A DNA stretch of 8,019 nt from an uncultured Alphaproteobacteria bacterium (GTDB lineage Bacteria; Pseudomonadota; Alphaproteobacteria; Micropepsales; Micropepsaceae). Below, one piece after another: positions 1 through 6,306 of the stretch (position 1 is its first letter; every line of letters begins with the position of its first letter). Position numbers and translations under genes: made by a program. The stretch covers positions 1 through 8,019 of the forward strand of contig CALDFO010000023.1 in the NCBI GenBank assembly GCA_937942205.1, given 5' to 3'. The notes below the pieces were generated by a model that was not told where the DNA came from, searched no databases, and was given only the letters and a program-made list of their open reading frames with translations.

Positions 1-123
1 GGCCTCGGTCTGGCATAAATAAGGTCGGCGCGCATGAACCGGCCGCGCCCGCAAACAGTGGCGCGGCCGCGGTCCCGCCGCTATAGTCCCCCTCAAAATC
101 ACGCCTTTTGGGGGAATATGCGC

Positions 124-1686
124 ATGAACAAGTATTGGCTGGCCGCGCTGGGCATCGTCGTTTCCGGCGCGGTCGTTTCCGGTGGGGGCATCGCGCAGCA
201 GATGACCGCCACGCTGCCCCCCACCCCCGCGGCCGATTCGCCCTCGGTGCTGCCGCTGGCGCGCCGCGCCCACCCGCCGGTGCCCGCGCTGCTCCAGACC
301 CGCACCCATGAACTCTTCATGGGCAACTGCGCCGCCTGCCATGGCAACACCATCCAGCCCGGCCCGGCGGCGAAAAGCCTGTTCAGCGAAGAATTCCTGG
401 CCGCCAACACCGATGCCCAGATCATCGAAAAGGTGACCAACGGCGTTCCGGCCAGCCCCAAGCCGCACGCCTACAAGACCAGCTTCTCGGCGGACGAGAT
501 TTCGCAGATTCCGTCCTATGTGCGGATTCGCGGCGGCATCATGAACCGCCGCGTCGGCCCGGTGCCCGATCCGGCCGGCAAGGTGTTCAAGACCGACAAG
601 GCCACCTTCAAGGTGGAAGTGCTGGCCAAGGGCTTCAACCAGCCCTGGGGCATGACCTGGACGCCGGACGGCCGCATCCTGTTCACCGAACGCTCCGGCA
701 ACCTGCGCTTCCTGGACAAGAACGGCAAGGTTTCCGCGCCGGTCAAGAACACGCCCAAGGTGTTCGAGCGCCAGGACGGCGGCATGTTGGATGTGGCGCT
801 GCCGCCCGATTACGCCACCAGCGGCTGGGTCTATCTGTCCTACAGCAGCGTGCCGCCGGGCTACACGCCCGAGCCGGGCGCCGAGCGCGCCCCCAACCTG
901 GCGCCGCCGACCATGACGGTGGTGGTGCGCGGCAAGATCAACGCCGCCAACGAATGGGTGGACGAGCAGGTTCTGTTCAAGGCCGCCGATGCGCTCTACA
1001 CCAACCCGGCCGACCATTACGGCTCGCGTTTCCTGTTCGACGGCAAGGGTCATGTCTTCTGGACGATGGGCGAGCGCCACGATATGCAGGCGTCGCAGAA
1101 CCTGGCCTCGCCGCTGGGCAAGATCCACCGCATCACCCTCGACGGCTCGATCCCGAAGGACAATCCCTTCCTGAATACGCCGGGCGCGCTGCCCAGCATC
1201 TGGAGTTATGGCCACCGCAATCCCGAAGGTCTGGCCTATGACCCGGCCACCGGCATCCTGTGGGAGGTCGAGCATGGCCCGGTGGGCGGCGACGAGATCA
1301 ACATCGTCGAGCCGGGGAAGAATTACGGTTGGGGCGTGGTGACGATGGGCCTGGAGCCGGGCCTGAACCGCCAGCACGCCGTGGGCATGACCGATCCCAT
1401 CGCCTACTACAATCCGGCGATCGGTCCCGGCAGCGTGAACTTCTATACCGGCGACCGTTTCCCGGCCTGGAAGGGCAGCATGTTCGTTTCCGGCATGGTC
1501 GGCCAGAAGCTGATCCGGCTGGAGATCAAGGACCGCCAGATCGTCAGCCAGGAAGTGATGCTCAAGGACCATGGCCGTCTGCGCGAAGTGAAGACCGGTC
1601 CCGACGGCTATCTCTACCTGCTGCTGCAGACCCAGAACGGCGCCGATACCGGCGGCTCGATCATCCGGCTGGTGCCGTCCCGGTAA
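124..1686 (+). CDS. cytochrome c / PQQ-dependent sugar dehydrogenase fusion, exported
   Basis: A 520-residue periplasmic quinoprotein that probably oxidises an aldose or related sugar and passes electrons to its own haem. Residues 1-26 form a signal peptide. A c-type cytochrome domain (about 60-140) carries the haem motif C69-A-A-C72-H73. The rest is a six-bladed propeller of the soluble glucose/sorbosone dehydrogenase family: the opening blade reads QPWGMTWTPDGRILFTER, H298 in ADHYGSRF matches the catalytic His, and R365 in YGHRNPEGL and the R485/R487 pair in GRLREV match PQQ-binding positions. The start at 124 follows GGGGGA (110-115) by 8 nt and places the signal peptide at the N-terminus. 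ATG 118 is possible but too close to that site; ATG 34 would add about 30 charged residues ahead of the signal peptide. The usual axial-Met motif of the cytochrome is not visible (see findings). Family assignment is firm; the substrate is unknown. Confidence 0.9.
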   Translation: MNKYWLAALGIVVSGAVVSGGGIAQQMTATLPPTPAADSPSVLPLARRAHPPVPALLQTRTHELFMGNCAACHGNTIQPGPAAKSLFSEEFLAANTDAQIIEKVTNGVPASPKPHAYKTSFSADEISQIPSYVRIRGGIMNRRVGPVPDPAGKVFKTDKATFKVEVLAKGFNQPWGMTWTPDGRILFTERSGNLRFLDKNGKVSAPVKNTPKVFERQDGGMLDVALPPDYATSGWVYLSYSSVPPGYTPEPGAERAPNLAPPTMTVVVRGKINAANEWVDEQVLFKAADALYTNPADHYGSRFLFDGKGHVFWTMGERHDMQASQNLASPLGKIHRITLDGSIPKDNPFLNTPGALPSIWSYGHRNPEGLAYDPATGILWEVEHGPVGGDEINIVEPGKNYGWGVVTMGLEPGLNRQHAVGMTDPIAYYNPAIGPGSVNFYTGDRFPAWKGSMFVSGMVGQKLIRLEIKDRQIVSQEVMLKDHGRLREVKTGPDGYLYLLLQTQNGADTGGSIIRLVPSR

Positions 1687-1689
1687 CCG

Positions 1690-3612
1690 TCAATAGTGCA
1701 GTTCGAATACGCCCCTGAGACCTTCGGGGGCGTATTCGAACACCGCGCGCCCCTGTTCGCCCGCCAGGGCGCGCCGGATCAGATTGGTGCCGAAGCCGGT
1801 GCGCGTGGGCGCGGTGACCGGCGGGCCGCCGGTTTCCCGCCAGCGGACCGTCAGCTCGGTCTTGCCGTCGGCGCCGTCCCGGCCGCGCCAATCGATCTCC
1901 ACCGTTCCGGCGCTGTTGGACAGCGCACCATATTTCACCGCATTGGTGCACAGTTCATGCACCACCATCGCCAGCAGCAGCGCGGTGGCGGCGGGCAGGC
2001 TGGTGCCGTCGCCGCTGAGGATGAAACGCTGGGCGTTGAAGGGCGCGACGGCGCGGCCCACCACCTGTCCCGCCGTGACATGGCCCCAGTCCTGGTTGGT
2101 CAAAAGGTCGTGCGCTTCCGACAAGGCGCGCAGCCGCGCCCCGAAGGCGTCGCGTTCCTCGCGCGGGGCGCCGCGGAAGGTCTGGGTGGCGATGGCCTGC
2201 ACCGTGCCCAAAGTGTTCTTCACCCGGTGCTTGATCTCGTGCAGCAGCAGGTCCTTGGAGTCCTCGGCCCGCTTGCGTTGCGCGACCTCGGCCTGGGCGG
2301 CCTTGTGCAGCCGGGCATTGTCCAGGGCGATGGCGGCATGGGCGGCAATGCCCGCCACCATGTCCTCGGCATCCTGGGTGAAGATGTCGGGCTGGTCGTG
2401 CGCGAACAGCAGGGCGCCGATGATCTCGCCGGAGCGGCCGCGCACCGGCACCGCCATATAGCTGACCACCGGCAGGTGCCCGGCGGGCATTCCGTGATGG
2501 GGCGCCATCCGGCCGTAGCGGGGATCCTTGCGGACATCGCCCGACCGCACCTGCTGGCCGTCTATCAGGGTGGGCGCGAAGAGGGGCGTGGCGCGCAGCC
2601 GGCCCAGTTTCTCGAAGTCCGCGCGCTGCGCGCCCGACAAGGTATAGAGCTGCAGCGCGTCGCCGCCGGGCTCGTTGATGTTGTAGAAGAACGCGCCGAA
2701 CCGCGCGCTGCTCAATTCGGTGGCGACATCGGTCACCGCCTGCACGATGCGGTCCTGATCCAGGTCGCTGGACAGCATCTTGGCGATCTGGTTCAGGGTA
2801 TCCAGGCGGCGCGCCTGAATCTGCGCCATGCGCGCGGCCGCGATGCTGCCGGAAATGTCGCGCGCGATCTTGGAGGCGCCGATGATCCGGCCGGACTTGT
2901 CCTTGACCGGCGAGATGGTCAGCGAGATGTCCATCAGCGAACCGTCCTTGCGGCGGCGCACGGTTTCGAAATGATCCACCCGCTCGCCGTTGCGGATGCG
3001 CGAGAGGATTTGCGGTTCCTCGTTCCGGCGGTCAGGGGGGATCAGCATCAGCACCGGCTGGCCGATCGCTTCCTGGGCGGTGTAGCCGAAGATGCGTTCG
3101 GCGCCCTTGTTCCAGGTCTGGATGATGCCGTCGAGATCCTTGGACAGGATCGCGTCTTCCGAGGATTCCACGATGGCCGACAGGTGGGCGTCGCTGTGTT
3201 CGAAATCGCGGCCCTCGGTGATGTCCAGAAGCAGATTCACCGCGCCGCTGATCCGCCCCTGGGCGTCGTAGAGCGGCGTGGGATGGGAGCGGAACCAGAC
3301 CCGGCTGCCGTCGGGCCGCTCCATCAGCGCCTCGCTGACGCGCGGCGGCGCGCCGGTCTTGAGCATCTGGGCCATCGGTCCGTCCGGCAGCGCCCGCGGA
3401 GTGCCGTCGGCATGGAACAGCCGCCAGGCGCCCGTCCATTTTTCCTTGCCGATTTCGGGACGGCGGCCCCAGAAGCGGGCGGCGGCGTCATTGAAGAAGG
3501 TGATCGTGCCGTCCACGTCGGTCATGTAGATGGCGACCGGAAGCGCCGCCAGCGCGGCGTGCGAAGCGCCGTGCCGTTGGAATTCGGTTGCCGTCATCTC
3601 GCTCAAGCCCAT
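1690..3612 (-). CDS. PAS-PAS-GAF HWE-family sensor histidine kinase
   Basis: A soluble 640-residue sensor kinase with no membrane segment. Domains in order: PAS (about 17-132, starting ALPVAIYMTDVDGTITFFN), PAS (about 143-252, with the typical WNKGAERIFGYTAQEAIG), GAF (about 270-434), and an HWE-type dimerisation/catalytic module (about 455-640). The phospho-accepting His is H462 in HRVKNTLGTVQAIA. The N-box HELCTNAVKYGAL (H552, N557) and the W-R-E triad (W591, E593) are the hallmarks that name the HWE family. The G2 box is GFGTNLIRRAL. Two starts are credible: ATG at 3612, with GAGG directly before it, and ATG at 3597 (five residues shorter). The frame stays open to 3810, but that stretch is leader and promoter. 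The divergent response regulator next door is the obvious partner, and an exact EcfG-type promoter lies upstream. The PAS/GAF ligand cannot be told. Confidence 0.93.
   Translation of the reverse strand: MGLSEMTATEFQRHGASHAALAALPVAIYMTDVDGTITFFNDAAARFWGRRPEIGKEKWTGAWRLFHADGTPRALPDGPMAQMLKTGAPPRVSEALMERPDGSRVWFRSHPTPLYDAQGRISGAVNLLLDITEGRDFEHSDAHLSAIVESSEDAILSKDLDGIIQTWNKGAERIFGYTAQEAIGQPVLMLIPPDRRNEEPQILSRIRNGERVDHFETVRRRKDGSLMDISLTISPVKDKSGRIIGASKIARDISGSIAAARMAQIQARRLDTLNQIAKMLSSDLDQDRIVQAVTDVATELSSARFGAFFYNINEPGGDALQLYTLSGAQRADFEKLGRLRATPLFAPTLIDGQQVRSGDVRKDPRYGRMAPHHGMPAGHLPVVSYMAVPVRGRSGEIIGALLFAHDQPDIFTQDAEDMVAGIAAHAAIALDNARLHKAAQAEVAQRKRAEDSKDLLLHEIKHRVKNTLGTVQAIATQTFRGAPREERDAFGARLRALSEAHDLLTNQDWGHVTAGQVVGRAVAPFNAQRFILSGDGTSLPAATALLLAMVVHELCTNAVKYGALSNSAGTVEIDWRGRDGADGKTELTVRWRETGGPPVTAPTRTGFGTNLIRRALAGEQGRAVFEYAPEGLRGVFELHY
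1701..1741. terminator. 15-bp perfect inverted repeat, possible terminator hairpin
   Basis: The arms 1701-1715 and 1727-1741 are exact reverse complements (GTTCGAATACGCCCC and its complement) around an 11-nt loop. The repeat begins 14 nt after the stop codon of the sugar dehydrogenase gene, so the hairpin would form at the end of that mRNA. It also lies inside the last codons of the convergent kinase gene, where it encodes VFEYAP...GVFEL. No T-run follows on either strand, so it is not a classical intrinsic terminator. It may instead protect the 3' end or help block convergent transcription. Confidence 0.4.
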
Positions 3613-3622
3613 CCTCAACCGG

Positions 3623-3640
3623 ACTTTTCCGGCGAAAAGT
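3623..3640 (-). promoter_or_regulatory. hairpin in kinase leader next to its start codon
   Basis: ACTTTTC (3623-3629) and GAAAAGT (3634-3640) form a perfect 7-bp stem with a 4-nt loop. On the kinase mRNA the stem ends 10 nt before ATG 3612, within the ribosome footprint, so it could limit translation. No T-run follows. Seen directly in the sequence; a function is only inferred. Confidence 0.3.
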
Positions 3641-3761
3641 ACGAAACTGTGCTTTCGGGCTTGTATCCGCCCCCCGGGCGCTGCACGGTCCGAACGGCTG
3701 ATTTGCCGATGTCCGACCGGCCCCCGAGTCCCATGTTCTTTTCGCTTTTGCCCCACCTGAG

Positions 3762-3787
3762 AACGCCCGGCGGGAACTTTTGGTTCC
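3762..3787 (-). promoter_or_regulatory. EcfG-type general stress promoter for the kinase gene
   Basis: Read on the minus strand, GGAAC (3787-3783) is followed by exactly 17 nt and then CGTT (3765-3762). This is a full match to the alphaproteobacterial EcfG/SigT consensus GGAAC-N16/17-CGTT. It faces the sensor kinase and would give a leader of about 140 nt. The -35 box is half of the palindrome GGAACTTTTGGTTCC (3773-3787). Sequence match is exact; activity is inferred. Confidence 0.6.
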
Positions 3788-3789
3788 AC

Positions 3790-3815
3790 GGAACAAATCA
3801 TGCGCGCCAAACCTT
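3790..3815 (+). promoter_or_regulatory. possible weak EcfG-like promoter for the response regulator
   Basis: GGAAC (3790-3794), 17 nt, then CCTT (3812-3815), which is one mismatch from the CGTT -10 element. It points at the response regulator and ends 27 nt before its ATG. The match could be chance, but its place between two divergent signalling genes, only 2 bp from the kinase promoter, favours it slightly. Confidence 0.22.
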
Positions 3816-3842
3816 GGCAATGCAGGGCGGGGCGTTTTCAGC

Positions 3843-4217
3843 ATGACAACTGCGAACATCGGCTTGGTTGTGGAGGACGAATGGCTCCTTCGCATGGAGA
3901 TGGTGGACGAATTGCGCGAGGCCGGTTTCCAGACTCTGGAGGCCGCCACCGGCGACGCTGCCTTGTCCCTGCTGGACAGCGATCTGAAGGCGGATTTCCT
4001 GGTGACCGATATCCGCCTGCCGGGCGGGGCCGATGGCTGGACGGTGGCGGAACATTTCCACGCCCGCCATCCCGGAAAGCCGGTGATCTATGTCTCCGCC
4101 AATCCCGACCTTGCGGCGCGGCGGGTGACCGGCAGCGTTTTCCTGGGCAAGCCCTGTGACATGCGGCAACTCCTGGAAACCATCGCCAGACTGCTGAAAT
4201 CCCAATTACTGAAATAA
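3843..4217 (+). CDS. single-domain response regulator (receiver only)
   Basis: A 124-residue CheY-like receiver with no output domain. Visible active-site residues are the acidic pocket E11/D12 in VVEDEW, phospho-acceptor D56 in LVTDIRLPGG, S85 in VIYVSAN and K103 in LGKP. The opening VVEDEWLLRMEMVDELREAGF and the TDIRLPGGADGW stretch resemble receivers usually found beside or fused to HWE kinases, so the divergent kinase is the likely phosphodonor. With no DNA-binding domain it probably acts by protein contact or as a phosphate sink. It lacks the FAT GUY motif of the SdrG/MrrA general-stress receivers, since YVSANPD stands in that place. The ATG at 3843 has only a weak G-rich site upstream. 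A TTG-initiated extension back to 3780 would run through the promoter region and is less likely. Confidence 0.88.
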   Translation: MTTANIGLVVEDEWLLRMEMVDELREAGFQTLEAATGDAALSLLDSDLKADFLVTDIRLPGGADGWTVAEHFHARHPGKPVIYVSANPDLAARRVTGSVFLGKPCDMRQLLETIARLLKSQLLK

Positions 4218-4250
4218 GGAACAAATGGCGGCCGCGCCGATTGTCGAGGG

Positions 4251-5345
4251 ATGCCTCACCGCGCGGTCTCCACGGCCTTCCCATCCTTTGAAAGCCTCGC
4301 CCGGCGTTCCCGCCGGCTGGGCCGCGCCAACGGGTTCGACGGCCTGCGCTTGCTGCTGGCCCTGGGGATCGTCGCCATTCACGGCGTGACGCTGACGGCG
4401 GGGGATGCGTCGGGCATGGCCTGGCCGTTCCAGCGCGCGGGCGGGTTGGTGCTGCCCGCCTTCTTCGCCCTCAGCGGCTATCTGGTGGCCGCCAGCCTGG
4501 TGCGCTGCGCCGATCCGCGCGCCTTCCTGCTGTTGCGCCTGCTCAGGATCGCGCCCGCGCTGATCGTCACCGTGGCGGCCACGGCGCTGCTGCTGGGACC
4601 GTTGATGACGACCCTGCCGCTGACGGATTATTTCGCCGCGCCCGCGACCGCCCGCTATCTGCAGAACATCATCGGCCTGCCGCATTTCGCACTGCCGGGC
4701 CTGTTCGCGGACAATCCGCGCGGCGGCATCGTCAATGGCGCGCTCTGGACCATCCAGATGGAGATGGGCTGCTATCTGGCGCTCGCCGTGCTGGCGTCGG
4801 TGGCGCGGGGGCGGCTTTTCGAGATCGCGCTTTTGGGCCTTGCCCTGATGCTGTTGTTTCCGCGCCTGCCCTTCATCGGCCTGGCGCTGACCTGGCTGCC
4901 GGCCAAGCCGCTGGTGCTGGCCTTTGTCTGTGGCGCGCTGCTGCACCATTTCGCCGCCCACATTCCGCTTCACCCTGTGCTGGGCGTGGCGGCGCTGGCG
5001 GCCGCTTTCGGGATTCTGCGCGATCCCGCCCATGCGGGCCTGGCCGTTCCCTTTCTGGCCTATGGCGTGATCTGGCTGGGCGTGCGGCGCATCCCGGCGG
5101 CGCTGACGCGGGCCGATTATTCCTATGGCGTCTATCTGACCGCCTATCCCCTGCAACAGGCGGCGATCCAGCTTGTGCCGGGCCAGTCCTGGTGGATCAA
5201 CCTGTCGCTGGCGCTGCCGGCCGCGCTGCTGGCCGCCGCCGCGCTGTGGCATGGCGTGGAGCATCCCCTGATGGCGCGCAAGCATGAGCTGGTGGCGCGC
5301 CTGACGGGTCAGCGGCCAGACGTCCGGCATTGGGCGCGGGCATGA
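4251..5345 (+). CDS. acyltransferase 3 family membrane protein
   Basis: A 364-residue inner-membrane protein with about ten hydrophobic helices, of the acyltransferase-3 family that typically O-acylates surface polysaccharides or other envelope molecules. Family marks: GFDGLRLLLALGIVAIHG (R33 and H44 of the R...H motif), FFALSGYLV (71-79), LWTIQMEMGCYL (E171), DYSYGVYLTAYPLQQ (289-303), and a closing E337-H-P. The acceptor substrate is not evident. ATG 4251 is the first start after the in-frame stop of the response regulator, 33 nt upstream; GAGGG abuts the ATG with no spacer, so initiation may be weak or coupled. An ATG at 4225 with a better ribosome site is out of frame. The gene overlaps the next by ATGA, marking a two-gene unit. 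Confidence 0.87.
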   Translation: MPHRAVSTAFPSFESLARRSRRLGRANGFDGLRLLLALGIVAIHGVTLTAGDASGMAWPFQRAGGLVLPAFFALSGYLVAASLVRCADPRAFLLLRLLRIAPALIVTVAATALLLGPLMTTLPLTDYFAAPATARYLQNIIGLPHFALPGLFADNPRGGIVNGALWTIQMEMGCYLALAVLASVARGRLFEIALLGLALMLLFPRLPFIGLALTWLPAKPLVLAFVCGALLHHFAAHIPLHPVLGVAALAAAFGILRDPAHAGLAVPFLAYGVIWLGVRRIPAALTRADYSYGVYLTAYPLQQAAIQLVPGQSWWINLSLALPAALLAAAALWHGVEHPLMARKHELVARLTGQRPDVRHWARA

Positions 5346-6070
5346 AAGCGGCGCCGTCCGGTCCCGCCGTGATGCTGGCGGCACTTGTCGCGCTGCTGCT
5401 GGTGGGGGTGGGCTGGTTTCTCCGCAACGAAGACAGTTTTCCGCCCAACAGCCTGCCCTGGAAGCCCGTGGTGCTGGATGCGCCGCCGGGTTGGATCGCG
5501 CACTGGCAGATGGGGCGGCTGAAGGCCGACCGCGACACCTGCCGGGCGGCGCTGGCCACCGCGTCGCGGCTGCGGTTCGAGCCGCTGAAGGACCGGGCGA
5601 TGGGCGCGGCGTGCGGCTTCGACAATGTGGTGCGGGCCGACGCCGGTCCAGTGGCATTTACGCCGCGCGTCACCGCCACCTGCGCGATGCAGGCGGCGCT
5701 TTACTGGTATCAGCGCCAGCTTGCCGCTCCTGCCCTGGCGCATATGCAATCGCCGCTGGTGCGGATCACCCAACTCGGCACCTTTTCCTGCCGCAACGTC
5801 AATAACGGGCAAGGCAATAACGAACAGGATGGCCGCCGCAGCGAACATGCCGCCGCCAACGCCATAGACATTGCCGTCTTCCATTTCGCCGACGGCCGCA
5901 GTGTGTCGGTGCTGCGCGATTACGCAAAGGATACCGCCCAGGGCCGTTTCCTGGCGGCGGCGCGGGACGAAGCGTGCCGTGTGTTCAACGCCGTTCTGGG
6001 GCCGGACTATAACCGGCTGCACGCCGACCATTTCCATCTGGATATGGGAGGCGCGCGCATCTGTTCGTGA
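5342..6070 (+). CDS. extensin-like family exported or membrane-anchored protein
   Basis: A 242-residue protein with one N-terminal hydrophobic segment (about 9-27; signal anchor or signal peptide) and an extensin-like C-terminal domain, a family common in Alphaproteobacteria. Key motifs: TCAMQAAL (112-119), SPLVRITQLGTFSCR (137-151), SEHAAANAIDIAVF (167-180), VLRDY (190-194), and LGPDYNRLHADHFHLD (219-234). H169, D176 and the HADHFH histidines resemble the zinc site of LAS-type D,D-peptidases, which suggests a peptidoglycan role; that is inference. Six cysteines (67, 91, 114, 150, 212, 241) fit disulphides outside the cytoplasm. ATG 5342 overlaps the acyltransferase stop as ATGA, which implies translational coupling. 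A TTG at 5330 would add four residues and is less likely. Confidence 0.88.
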   Translation: MKAAPSGPAVMLAALVALLLVGVGWFLRNEDSFPPNSLPWKPVVLDAPPGWIAHWQMGRLKADRDTCRAALATASRLRFEPLKDRAMGAACGFDNVVRADAGPVAFTPRVTATCAMQAALYWYQRQLAAPALAHMQSPLVRITQLGTFSCRNVNNGQGNNEQDGRRSEHAAANAIDIAVFHFADGRSVSVLRDYAKDTAQGRFLAAARDEACRVFNAVLGPDYNRLHADHFHLDMGGARICS

Positions 6071-6078
6071 AAACCTGG

Positions 6079-6252
6079 TCAGCGCGCGGAGCGCGGGCCG
6101 TGATCGGCGCCGCCGTCGGGCGCGCCCTTTTTGGGGACGGGCTTCTGCTGGTCCGACAGGCGCTGGCCCGGATTGGTGCCGGGCTGGTTTTTCTGCTGGT
6201 CGCTGGCGCCCGTCTGCTTGCCGCCGCCGACGCTGCCGATGGACTGTCCCAT
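6079..6252 (-). CDS. 57-residue hydrophilic Gln/Gly/Pro-rich protein
   Basis: A short gene encoding a disordered-looking, very hydrophilic protein with a repeated theme (SDQQKNQPGTNPGQ, then SDQQKPVPKKGAP) and no cysteine, transmembrane segment or known domain. Coding support: about 90% of third positions are G or C, against about 70% for the opposite strand's open frame, and a GAAAGGG ribosome site (6266-6260) sits 7 nt before the ATG. It lies downstream of the PRC-barrel gene on the same strand but beyond that gene's terminator, and converges on the extensin-like gene with 8 bp between stops. Small proteins of this composition are common hypothetical proteins in Alphaproteobacteria, often near stress genes. 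Function unknown. Confidence 0.55.
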   Translation of the reverse strand: MGQSIGSVGGGKQTGASDQQKNQPGTNPGQRLSDQQKPVPKKGAPDGGADHGPRSAR

Positions 6253-6271
6253 GTCTGAGCCCTTTCAAGCG

Positions 6272-6297
6272 AAAAGCCCCGCCGTTTCCGGCGGGGC
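6272..6297 (-). terminator. intrinsic terminator of the PRC-barrel gene
   Basis: An 8-bp perfect GC-rich stem (GCCCCGCC 6276-6283 with GGCGGGGC 6290-6297) has a 6-nt loop. On the minus strand it is followed by TTTT (6275-6272), and it starts 9 nt after the PRC-barrel stop codon. Expression of the small gene beyond it would need read-through or a separate start. Confidence 0.75.
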
Positions 6298-6306
6298 CCT
6301 GCCCGG

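Noticed and set aside
34..123. Upstream start at ATG 34 for the sugar dehydrogenase
   Set aside because: It would put about 30 charged residues before the signal peptide; ATG 124 has a well-spaced GGGGGA and a normal signal peptide. A TATAGT at 82-87 could be a -10 box but no matching -35 was found.
1696..3846. 716-codon open frame on the plus strand opposite the sensor kinase
   Set aside because: It mirrors a kinase with clear PAS, GAF and HWE motifs; its own product is Arg/Gly/Ala-rich with no domain, as expected antisense to high-GC coding DNA.
4218..4242. GGAAC before the acyltransferase gene as an EcfG site
   Set aside because: The sequence 16-17 nt downstream is GATT, with two mismatches from CGTT; GGAAC here overlaps the end of the response regulator by chance.
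4206..5657. 483-codon minus-strand frame opposite the acyltransferase and extensin-like genes
   Set aside because: The product is a Gln/Arg/Pro-rich low-complexity chain, antisense to two genes with recognisable families.
6067..6258. Plus-strand GTG frame overlapping the end of the extensin-like gene
   Set aside because: Only about 70% G/C at third positions, against about 90% for the minus-strand frame over the same DNA, and no good ribosome site.
5309..6268. 319-codon minus-strand frame across the extensin-like gene
   Set aside because: No domain, Arg-rich, and it competes with two better supported frames.
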